Below are positions 1 to 5,322 of a stretch of DNA of 7,853 bases, one piece after another (position 1 is the stretch's first letter; each line of letters begins with the position of its first letter). The DNA is taken from NCBI GenBank assembly GCA_004557805.1, contig SFFS01000122.1, forward strand, positions 1-7,853. The letters run 5' to 3'. The translations under genes and the position numbers were made by a program. This DNA is from Clostridiales bacterium. Lineage in GTDB: Bacteria; Bacillota; Clostridia; Christensenellales; Aristaeellaceae. The notes beneath the pieces are model-generated. The model ran no database searches, was not told the origin of the DNA, and saw only the letters and a list, made by a program, of their open reading frames with translations.

Positions 1-140
1 TTCTCCAGCGCCATGTTCAGCGCGGCGATGCCGTCCATCGCCTCGCCCACGATCTGAAACCCGTTGCCTTCCCAGTCGTAAAGCTGCCGAAGCCCCTGCA
101 AAACCGTAATTTCGTCGTCCGCCAGCATCACCGTAGTCAT
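1..140 (-). CDS. Response regulator, YesN/AraC type (N-terminal fragment)
   Basis: Reading leftwards from the ATG at 138-140, the frame stays open to the window edge and gives 46 residues starting MTTVMLADDEITVLQGLRQL. This is the start of a CheY-like receiver domain: a hydrophobic first strand followed by the acidic pair (residues 8-9) that binds Mg2+ near the phospho-acceptor Asp. The phospho-acceptor Asp itself would lie just past the edge. The segment DWEGNGFQIVGEAMDG matches the pattern typical of YesN-family regulators, which carry a C-terminal AraC-type DNA-binding domain and usually pair with a membrane sensor kinase. That second half is inferred, because it is outside the window. A G-rich stretch 10 nt upstream and AGGA directly at the start are the only ribosome binding signals. 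A promoter lies at 172-200. Confidence 0.82.
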   Translation of the reverse strand, partial: MTTVMLADDEITVLQGLRQLYDWEGNGFQIVGEAMDGIAALNMALE

Positions 141-171
141 TCCTGCAATTCCCCCGTTCATTTCTGGCGCT

Positions 172-200
172 ATCATGCATACTTTCTGCGCAAATGTCAA
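172..200 (-). promoter_or_regulatory. Sigma-A-like promoter for the response regulator
   Basis: On the minus strand a perfect TTGACA -35 (195-200) is followed, after 17 bp, by CATGAT (172-177) as the -10. A start near 165 would leave a leader of about 25 nt before the ATG at 140. The -35 is consensus and the spacing ideal; the -10 matches TATAAT at four of six positions. No operator is obvious around it. Confidence 0.6.
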
Positions 201-223
201 GTCCATTGTAAATAGATGCACCA

Positions 224-265
224 TATAACGGATATCTGTCCCTTTACTGAAGCTAAACCGTTATA
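224..265 (-). repeat. 8-bp inverted repeat at the end of the Crp/Fnr gene, possible weak terminator
   Basis: TATAACGG (224-231) and CCGTTATA (258-265) are perfect inverted copies separated by 26 nt. The right arm overlaps the regulator's TAA stop (261-263). In the minus-strand transcript this would form an 8-bp stem with a large loop, followed by only a weakly U-rich stretch. It could act in termination or mRNA stability, or be chance. A classical rho-independent terminator is not seen. Confidence 0.3.
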
Positions 266-923
266 CCCGCAAGACAAAATGGCTCTTGTGATAATCGAGG
301 ACTCCATCCTTTTTCAACTTTCCGAGCTCCAGCGACAGTCCGCTGCGCTCAACGCCAAGATAATCCGCAAACTGCTGTCTTGAAAACGGAATATCAAATT
401 CATAGGCTCCAAGCCGCTGCGCTTCCGCGGAAAGGTAGGACATAATCTTTGATCGTGTGGTACGCTGTCCCATATGGGTGAGTTTTTCATTAAACCGCAG
501 ATTTTTCCCAGCAAGTTCGCTGAGGAGGTTTCGGATGACTCGGCTGTGGTGCGAACAGGCGGACGGGCACACATTCAGGATGCGCTTTACATTCAAAAAC
601 ATTACGGCGACAGGCGTTTCCGCTATGACGCTCACATTCAGTCTGGAACCGGGAGCACAGGCATAAGCAGCGGCAAAAGTCTGTCCCTGCCCCGCTTTGG
701 AAAGAATATTGCGGTTTCCCCAAATATCCTCCTGCATGATCAGAACCGTTCCTGCCAGCACAAGACCAATCGAGTCCGCCGTATCGCCGGCGCGCAGCAC
801 AAAGGCTTCCTTCAGGAAATCCTTTTTTTCGGCTTTGAGGCAGGAGAGCATCGCTGTCAGTTCCTCCTCAGAGATGCCGGAGAAAAGCTGCGCAGAACGA
901 ATCACTGGTAAAAAATCTTTCAT
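261..923 (-). CDS. Crp/Fnr family transcriptional regulator
   Basis: A 220-residue regulator with the usual two-domain layout. Residues 10-120 form a cyclic-nucleotide-binding-like beta-roll (LVLAGTVLIMQEDIWGNRNI, then the AETPVAVMFL strand pair). Residues 130-150 form the dimerisation helix. Residues 155-220 form a Crp-type winged helix, with the helix-turn-helix at about 181-203 (SRQQFADYLGVERSGLSLEL). The N-terminal cysteine cluster of true FNR is absent, so an Fe-S sensor of that type is unlikely; the effector is unknown. An in-frame ATG also exists at 954-956. I prefer the ATG at 921-923 because it is preceded by AAAGAGA at about 8 nt, because family members usually begin near MKDFLPVIR, and because the upstream ATG sits inside an inverted repeat. 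It is divergent from the ferredoxin-like gene, which is its probable target. The gene is visibly more AT-rich than those after 2 kb. Confidence 0.9.
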   Translation of the reverse strand: MKDFLPVIRSAQLFSGISEEELTAMLSCLKAEKKDFLKEAFVLRAGDTADSIGLVLAGTVLIMQEDIWGNRNILSKAGQGQTFAAAYACAPGSRLNVSVIAETPVAVMFLNVKRILNVCPSACSHHSRVIRNLLSELAGKNLRFNEKLTHMGQRTTRSKIMSYLSAEAQRLGAYEFDIPFSRQQFADYLGVERSGLSLELGKLKKDGVLDYHKSHFVLRV

Positions 924-937
924 AAAATTCTCTTTCA

Positions 938-967
938 TTGAAAATTCAACCGACATGTTGATTTAAT
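938..967 (+). promoter_or_regulatory. Candidate promoter for the ferredoxin-like gene
   Basis: TTGAAA (938-943) and TTTAAT (962-967) are spaced 18 bp apart on the plus strand. A start near 974 would give a leader of about 34 nt before the ATG at 1008. Both hexamers are reasonable but not perfect. The TCAAC-N6-GTTGA repeat fills the spacer, so a protein bound there would compete with RNA polymerase. Confidence 0.4.
946..961. promoter_or_regulatory. Candidate Crp/Fnr operator (TCAAC-N6-GTTGA)
   Basis: A perfect 5-bp inverted repeat with a 6-bp spacer lies in the gap between the divergent regulator and ferredoxin-like genes. The 5-6-5 geometry is that of classical CRP sites (TGTGA-N6-TCACA), although the half-site sequence differs. 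A second symmetric element, TTGAA-AA-TTCAA, overlaps it at 938-949. The repeat lies in the spacer of the plus-strand promoter and at the predicted start of the minus-strand transcript. It could therefore mediate autorepression and control of the ferredoxin-like gene. This is inference from geometry and position. Confidence 0.4.
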
Positions 968-988
968 CGCACTACAATCGAGACACAA
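961..988 (-). promoter_or_regulatory. Weak candidate promoter for the Crp/Fnr gene
   Basis: On the minus strand TTGTGT (983-988) and TTAAAT (961-966) are 16 bp apart. A start would fall near 954, about 30 nt before the preferred ATG at 923 and too close to the 956 ATG to use it. It overlaps the divergent plus-strand promoter. The match to consensus is modest. Confidence 0.3.
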
Positions 989-1007
989 AAGCAAGGGAGG
1001 TATGGAA

Positions 1008-1622
1008 ATGAAACGGAGGATCATCGAGATCGATCAGGATAAATGCAATGGCTGCGGCGCCTGTGCCGCCGCCTGCCACGAGGGTGCTATCGCCATGGCG
1101 GACGGCAAGGCGAAGCTGATGCGGGACGACTACTGCGACGGTTTGGGCGACTGCCTGCCCGCTTGTCCCACCGGGGCGATCTGCTTTGTGGAGCGCGAGG
1201 CTGTCGCCTACGACGAGCAGGCGGTGCTCGCCAACAAGCAGAAAAAGATCCGGCAAGAGGGGATGCGCCTTCACGGCGGCTGCCCCGGAACGCGGATGAA
1301 AACAATTCAGCACACGGAGCCGTCAGGCGTTGCTGCCGTTCCTGCTGCGGCACAAAGCCGTCTTTCCCAGTGGCCGGTACAGATCAAGCTGGTTCCCATA
1401 AACGCGCCTTATTTCGACAGTGCGAAGCTGCTCATTGCCGCCGACTGCACGGCTTACGCCTATGCCGCCTTCCACGAGCGGTTCATTAAGGGACATATTA
1501 CGCTGGTAGGCTGCCCGAAGCTCGACAGCGTGGACTATTCCGAGAAACTCACCGAGATCATTCGCAGCAATAACATCAGGAGCGTGACCATTGTGCGCAT
1601 GGAAGTTCCCTGCTGCGGCTGA
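1008..1622 (+). CDS. 4Fe-4S ferredoxin-like protein, truncated by an in-frame TGA
   Basis: The frame gives 204 residues starting MKRRIIEIDQDKCNGCG. A ferredoxin-type region carries C13-x2-C16-x2-C19-x3-C23 for one 4Fe-4S cluster and C43-x4-C48-x3-C52-P for a second, atypical one. A conserved downstream domain follows, with GCPGTRM (91-97), QWPVQIKLVP (121-130), NAPYF, LIAADC (142-147), GCPKLD (168-173) and a terminal VRMEVPCCG. This architecture is known in anaerobes, often near Crp/Fnr regulators and hybrid-cluster protein genes, and is presumed to act in electron transfer or redox sensing. The ATG at 1008 is chosen over 1002 because GGAGG (996-1000) is 7 nt from the former and only 1 nt from the latter. 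The family normally continues CCGGL; here TGA (1620-1622) replaces the second Gly codon. The loss of the tail may impair function unless the stop is read through. Confidence 0.85.
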   Translation: MKRRIIEIDQDKCNGCGACAAACHEGAIAMADGKAKLMRDDYCDGLGDCLPACPTGAICFVEREAVAYDEQAVLANKQKKIRQEGMRLHGGCPGTRMKTIQHTEPSGVAAVPAAAQSRLSQWPVQIKLVPINAPYFDSAKLLIAADCTAYAYAAFHERFIKGHITLVGCPKLDSVDYSEKLTEIIRSNNIRSVTIVRMEVPCCG

Positions 1623-1718
1623 CTGGAGCATGCAGCGAAAACCGCTTTGCAGAACAGTGGAAAATTCATTCCGTGGCAGGTTGTGACAATCTCAACGGAT
1701 GGCAGAATTTTAGAGTAA
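1620..1718 (+). pseudogene. Detached C-terminal tail of the ferredoxin-like protein
   Basis: After the TGA at 1620-1622 the same frame stays open for 31 codons to TAA at 1716-1718. It reads LEHAAKTALQNSGKFIPW followed by QVVTISTDGRILE. From memory of the family, this is the expected ending (an amphipathic helix, then a beta strand with a V-V-T-I-x-x-D-G-x-I pattern). No frameshift is needed: a single GGA-to-TGA change would explain the stop. Including the tail, the protein would be 236 residues. There is no internal ribosome binding site to express the tail alone. The stop is followed by C (UGA-C), a comparatively leaky context, and by a short hairpin at 1631-1651 (TGCAGCG against CGCT-tt-GCA). 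Confidence 0.75.
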
Positions 1719-1731
1719 TGGAGGTATCATA

Positions 1732-1854
1732 ATGAGCCACAGCAAATCAGGAGAATAAGCAGCTGCTTTTAAGGCAATTCCGCACAATGCAGCGCAAGGG
1801 CTGACGGATGCCTTTGTGTTGTCTGCTGCTTGCAGCTTTCTTGACGTACCGTAA
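1732..1854 (+). pseudogene. Aborted reading frame behind a good ribosome binding site
   Basis: GGAGG (1720-1724) sits 7 nt before an ATG at 1732, right after the ferredoxin tail's TAA. This is exactly where the next operon gene should start. The frame encodes MSHSKSGE and stops at TAA (1756-1758). It then continues for 31 sense codons (AAAFKAIPHNAAQGLTDAF and on) to a second TAA at 1852-1854. I do not recognise the peptide. The favoured reading is a decayed gene co-transcribed with the ferredoxin-like gene; a short leader-like peptide is also possible. Confidence 0.35.
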
Positions 1855-1937
1855 ATAACGCCTGCGAAATCCGCAATTCGCATCCGGCGCAAATATATCT
1901 CGTCATACTTCACGCGAATGATACGGTATTGCCTTAA
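1769..1937. repeat. Inverted repeat, 14 bp arms with one mismatch
   Basis: TTAAGGCAATTCCG at 1769-1782 is matched in inverted orientation by CGGTATTGCCTTAA at 1924-1937, which is 13 of 14 positions. The arms enclose 141 bp of gene-free sequence. This could be the ends of a small degraded insertion, such as a MITE-like element, or a chance match. No target-site duplication is evident. Confidence 0.3.
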
Positions 1938-1998
1938 GCAAATCGATGTCAGAGGGATACGGCGAAACTTTTTTCGATCCGCACAGCGGCTCTGCTTT

Positions 1999-3240
1999 TT
2001 ATTGCATCTTCTCCAGCAGGGCGGCGGCCGCTTCCTTCGGCAGTCGGCCCATCACCGTGAACACAGCCTGCGACGCGGCCTCGCGCATCCGCTTAAACCA
2101 TGCCTGCCGCGCCGGTTCGTCCATCGCGCTCAAATCGGCGATGTTCTCCGCGCCGTCAATGCGCGCGCCCGCTTCGCCCGCCGTCGTCCTCGCCGTCAGC
2201 GAAAGCTCCGCCAGCGGCTCACCGCCGCGCTCAAACCGCGCCTGCGCCGTAATCCTGCGCGAATAGTCCCCCCGCTTCCCGCTCGCCGCATCCGTCCAGG
2301 AAAGCAGCAGCGCGTCCTCATCCCGCACCGCGGTCAGACTGCCCGCAATTTCTTCCTTCGAACCGTTTTTCGCCGTCGTATGCGCAATTTCCAGCGCTAT
2401 GGAAACCGGCGCGCCGTCGAGCGTTCCTTCGCCGTATAGGCTCGTCGGCCGCCCGTCCTCCGCAATCGCCCATTCGGCATGAAATTCGCCGCATGCAAGC
2501 GTCGCATCCATCTGGCGCAGCAGCACATTGCCCTGCGCATCCTCGTCAACACAGAAAATCAGCGCCCCATCCGTTCCGAACGCCGCGCCGACCCGCTCCG
2601 GCAGCGACGTTATCTTCTCATGCAGCGCGTCCAGCTCCGCCTGCGCGGCGTCTCCGCTTTCCCCCGCGTTCGAAAGCGCGGCAGGCTGCCAGAAGGTCTC
2701 GTTTTCAGCGATTTCCGCGCACAGCGCGGAAAAAAGCGCCGCCGCCTCCTGCTGCGTCACCACCGTAATCCGCGCCGTCATATCGGCCAGCTGCACGCGC
2801 GATTCCGTCAGCGCCGTCGCGCGCCAGCCTTCCGCAATAGACGCAAACCGTGTCTGCGGCGTGTCGACGCGCACAGTCTCTCCCCAGAACAGGTTGGACT
2901 GTTCCAGCCATTCGCCGCCGAGACGCATTCCCGTCCAGTCAAGCACCGACGCTCCCTGAAGCTGCCAGTCGACGCTCCAGAGCCGCCCCGATCCATCAGG
3001 GTATTCGCGCAGAAGCGTCAGCTTCGAGTTTTCCAGCACGCTCTGCAAAACGCCGTCCGTCCCCGGCAGCGCGGCTTTCTCAATCGAAACGGTCGTTTTC
3101 AGCTGCATGCCGCTCTCCAGCGCTTCGCGCTCGCGCGTCAGGGCCAATCCCTCCGCCTCTCCCTGGCGCGAGCCCCACATAGCCAGCGCCAGCAAAATCA
3201 GCATCACCGCCGCATATCGCCATGATTTCTTTCCGCGCAT
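1999..3240 (-). CDS. Exported or membrane-anchored protein of unknown function (413 aa)
   Basis: The protein opens MRGKKSWRYAAVMLILLALA: a basic start, then a hydrophobic helix (about residues 10-23). This fits a signal peptide or N-terminal membrane anchor with the rest outside the cytoplasm. The bulk alternates short beta-strand-like stretches (for example MQLKTTVSIEKA, RLWSVDWQLQGASVLDW) and ends in an amphipathic alpha-helical tail (about 365-413). There is no lipobox, catalytic motif or recognised domain. The ATG is preceded by GGGAGG at about 6 nt. The upstream gene's stop is only 12 bp away, so the two are surely co-transcribed. The N-terminal extracellular pattern (hydrophobic strand, TVSIE, then LPG) and the helical C-terminus resemble that neighbour, suggesting a divergent paralogue. 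Function is unknown. Confidence 0.8.
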   Translation of the reverse strand: MRGKKSWRYAAVMLILLALAMWGSRQGEAEGLALTREREALESGMQLKTTVSIEKAALPGTDGVLQSVLENSKLTLLREYPDGSGRLWSVDWQLQGASVLDWTGMRLGGEWLEQSNLFWGETVRVDTPQTRFASIAEGWRATALTESRVQLADMTARITVVTQQEAAALFSALCAEIAENETFWQPAALSNAGESGDAAQAELDALHEKITSLPERVGAAFGTDGALIFCVDEDAQGNVLLRQMDATLACGEFHAEWAIAEDGRPTSLYGEGTLDGAPVSIALEIAHTTAKNGSKEEIAGSLTAVRDEDALLLSWTDAASGKRGDYSRRITAQARFERGGEPLAELSLTARTTAGEAGARIDGAENIADLSAMDEPARQAWFKRMREAASQAVFTVMGRLPKEAAAALLEKMQ

Positions 3241-3252
3241 TCGCTTCCTCCC

Positions 3253-4671
3253 TCACTCGGAAATACTGATACGGTATACCAATTCGTCCGGCAGCAGCGA
3301 AATCAGCTTCCGCACCGCGTCCTCCCACACGCCGCGTAGCGCGGCCGCATCGTTCTGCGCGTCAAGCGGCACAAGCGGTTCGTCGCCCAGTTCGCCGCTG
3401 GCAAGCGTAAAGCGCGCGCCGCCCTCAAACACCGTCGCGCCGCGAAGCGTCAGTTTCCCGCGCATCGCGCCGTCCATGCGCGCCAGGCCGGTTCGGTTCG
3501 AAATCAGCTCGCTCTCATGCGTCGCGGAAAGGACGACCGTCTTTTCTCCGCCGTATTTCACCTGCACGGAAACTTCGCCCTGCAGCCGCTCGTGCAGGTT
3601 TCGTTCCTCGTCGAGCGAATACTTGTTCACCGTTTTTTCATCGAAACTGACAGAATAGCTTTCGCCGTCGTATTTTCCGCTCATTCGCACAGAAACCTGC
3701 CTCTGCGCGCCGCCCTTGCCGGAGCTGCTCGTCAGATACGTCGCGTTCAGTGAAATCGTATCGCCAACCGGCGGCTGATAGCTCAGCGCGTATTTGCGCG
3801 TCAGCCGCGTCGAAGTAACGCTGCATGAATAGGTATACGAAACGCCCGCCGTTTTTCCGTCCATGCGGATGCTTCCGGAAAGTCTGGCCGAGCGCATAAG
3901 GTCGCCCTCGCCGAACGTCATACTGGCCTTCAGCGGTTTTACAGCTTCGGCGCTGCGCGCCATTGCGCGCGCCTTCTCCACAAACGCGGCCTGCTCCTCC
4001 GCGCTGATTCCCGGCAGAAACAGCGTTTTTCCCTCGAACGTCTGCACGAACCCGTCGAGAATCGCGCGCACGCCGTCGGTGCCGATCTCATAGGTTACGG
4101 CATGGCTCGTCGCGCCCGAGCCGACGCTGAGCCGATTGGTATCCGCGGCATACGGCGACGCAAGCCGCCAAAGCGCCGTTCCCGCTTCCAAAGCGGGCGA
4201 AAAATAAGGCGTTTGCGTCAGGAACGCGGAATCGAACGAAAGCAAAAGCGCGCCCAGCGCGCCCACCCCCATCTCTTCCGCCGTTTGCGCCGCGTTTTCC
4301 GTCTCGGTCAGCACAGTCTGTCCGCCCACTGTCAGCGCCGACCAGCCGTCGCCGCGCGCCGCCTGCGCCGCAAGGATTTCCTCTCCGCCAAACAGCAGCG
4401 ACGCCTCGATTCCTCCGCCTTCGCCCGCTGCAAACGCCGCGCCCTCGAGCGTCATTTCACGCGCCAGCGCCAGCTCTCCCGCGGAAAGTCCGCCAAGCGA
4501 ATCCGGCTCCAGCGAAACCGTCCATTCCATCCTCCGCCCTTCCTGCACTGCGCTTTTCAGCCGTGCAAGCCCGCGGCACCATACGCTCCTGCTCGGCTCG
4601 TCCGTCGACGCGAGCGCCGCCGGCGCGGCCAACAGAACACACAACACCAGACATGCGATCCTTTTGCGCAA
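3253..4671 (-). CDS. Secreted protein of unknown function (472 aa), TTG start
   Basis: I place the start at the TTG at 4669-4671 (MRKRIACLVLCVLLAAPAAL). It gives a textbook signal peptide with probable cleavage after ALA (residues 19-21) and has GGGGAGG 6 nt upstream. An upstream in-frame TTG at 4704 has no ribosome binding site and lies inside a hairpin. The mature part is rich in predicted beta strands, with repeated short Gly/Asp turns. These include a central stretch rich in Ser, Thr and Tyr (roughly residues 275-350) and the motif KYDGESYSVSFDE. It ends in a helical segment (about 437-466) like that of the following gene. It contains one Cys in the signal peptide, one soon after it and one later, with no obvious enzyme motif. 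It is followed after 12 bp by its likely paralogue. A cell-surface or spore-coat-related role is possible but unproven. Confidence 0.8.
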   Translation of the reverse strand: MRKRIACLVLCVLLAAPAALASTDEPSRSVWCRGLARLKSAVQEGRRMEWTVSLEPDSLGGLSAGELALAREMTLEGAAFAAGEGGGIEASLLFGGEEILAAQAARGDGWSALTVGGQTVLTETENAAQTAEEMGVGALGALLLSFDSAFLTQTPYFSPALEAGTALWRLASPYAADTNRLSVGSGATSHAVTYEIGTDGVRAILDGFVQTFEGKTLFLPGISAEEQAAFVEKARAMARSAEAVKPLKASMTFGEGDLMRSARLSGSIRMDGKTAGVSYTYSCSVTSTRLTRKYALSYQPPVGDTISLNATYLTSSSGKGGAQRQVSVRMSGKYDGESYSVSFDEKTVNKYSLDEERNLHERLQGEVSVQVKYGGEKTVVLSATHESELISNRTGLARMDGAMRGKLTLRGATVFEGGARFTLASGELGDEPLVPLDAQNDAAALRGVWEDAVRKLISLLPDELVYRISISE

Positions 4672-4702
4672 GCTTTGCCTCCCCAGCGCTTTCTCTTTTG
4701 TC

Positions 4703-4734
4703 AAAGCGCGCCCGCAGCATTCGGAGCGCGCTTT
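4703..4734 (-). terminator. Hairpin between the 187-aa and 472-aa genes (terminator or attenuator)
   Basis: AAAGCGCGC (4703-4711) and GCGCGCTTT (4726-4734) form a perfect 9-bp stem. Three more pairs inside it (CCG 4712-4714 with CGG 4722-4724) make it longer. In the minus transcript it is preceded by an A-run and followed by only UUUGAC, so the U-tract is weak. It sits in the 87-bp gap within the cluster. It may partially terminate or stabilise transcripts, lowering or separating expression of the two exported proteins. No convincing new promoter is seen after it. Confidence 0.5.
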
Positions 4735-4758
4735 TCCGAAATAGCCCTCTATTCTTTA

Positions 4759-5322
4759 TCAGACGAGTTTCGGGCGGTTTTGGATCAGTTTCCGGAACAT
4801 TTTTTCTTCGGAAGTATCGTAGCCGACGAGCAGAATATCGCGCAGCGCGAACTGTGCGCGCACGTCCGGCTCAGCGAAGAAATCAAGCAGATCAAGCGTC
4901 ACGCGCAGATCATCCACCTGCGCAACCGTTCCGGTGAACGTATCCTCCGCCGTCATCACGCTGATAATCTCTCCGCGCTCACGCGCCAGCAGCAGCACGC
5001 GGCGCAGCAGATCCTCCTCCGGCGCAGGCGCCGGATCGAGCAGCGGCGCATATTCTTCGCCCTCGATCTCCACGAGCATCTGCAGACGGATTTCATAGTC
5101 GTCGCCCATATAAACCTGCAGAATATCCTCCGTGCGGCGCAGAATCCAGCCGTCGTGCTGCCCCCACGGCGTCACGCTCCACAGGAGCACATGGCGCGGC
5201 GTCACCGCCTCGACATAGCCCGCGTTGAACGCGTCCGGATCCTCCTGCTCGGTATACAGCGACGCCAGCAGATGCTGCTGGCACGCCATGTGCAGCTGAT
5301 AAAAGCTGTATCGGTTGCTCAT
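4759..5322 (-). CDS. 187-aa protein with two small-barrel-like repeats
   Basis: A soluble acidic protein without signal peptide. Two stretches, residues 30-83 and 127-179, share one pattern: D-x-F, then G-x-V-x-x-V, then a V-x-L strand, then D, then DIL-x-V and a charged helix. Between them is a Pro- and Glu-rich linker (about 90-105). The pattern of short strands ending in DIL-x-V recalls Sm-like or other small beta-barrel domains, often used to bind RNA or to oligomerise. That fold assignment is inference. The start ATG overlaps the methyltransferase stop as ATGA (5319-5322), so translation is probably coupled, and GGAGGG lies upstream. Co-expression suggests a partner or accessory of the methyltransferase, but conserved co-occurrence cannot be checked here. 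Confidence 0.8.
   Translation of the reverse strand: MSNRYSFYQLHMACQQHLLASLYTEQEDPDAFNAGYVEAVTPRHVLLWSVTPWGQHDGWILRRTEDILQVYMGDDYEIRLQMLVEIEGEEYAPLLDPAPAPEEDLLRRVLLLARERGEIISVMTAEDTFTGTVAQVDDLRVTLDLLDFFAEPDVRAQFALRDILLVGYDTSEEKMFRKLIQNRPKLV

Larger units (their letters stand above)
1719..1998. other. Gene-poor stretch with a probable gene remnant
   Basis: No intact gene is found in these 280 bases. The left part carries a good ribosome binding site and an aborted frame (1720-1854). The right part (about 1855-1998) is open in one plus frame, but that frame merely runs into the antisense of the exported-protein gene. A minus-strand open frame at 1710-1913 resembles nothing I recognise and overlaps the ferredoxin tail. 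There is a 12-bp palindrome AAGCAGCTGCTT at 1757-1768. A weak hairpin with a T-run (1981-2000) could end plus-strand transcription. No clean terminator follows the minus-strand cluster that ends at 1999. Confidence 0.5.

Noticed and set aside
1631..1651. Hairpin downstream of the in-frame TGA as a bacterial SECIS element
   Set aside because: The stem is short and bulged and its AAAAC loop lacks the G/U residues seen in bacterial SECIS loops. The family residue at the TGA is Gly rather than Cys.
1710..1913. Minus-strand open frame of 67 codons
   Set aside because: It overlaps the ferredoxin tail, lacks a ribosome binding site and has no recognisable product.
1978..2000. Plus-strand terminator GCAcAG-CGG-CTcTGC plus T-run
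   Set aside because: Only five pairs around a mismatch and a 3-nt loop; too weak to list on its own, although the T-run makes it possible.
4680..4702. TTGACA-like -35 on the minus strand (about 4697-4702) as a promoter for the exported pair
   Set aside because: No acceptable -10 at 16-18 bp; the stretch there is the GGGGAGG ribosome binding site.
4672..4704. Upstream TTG (4704) for the 472-aa secreted protein
   Set aside because: It has no ribosome binding site and falls inside the hairpin stem. The TTG at 4671 has GGGGAGG at 6 nt and starts a clean signal peptide.
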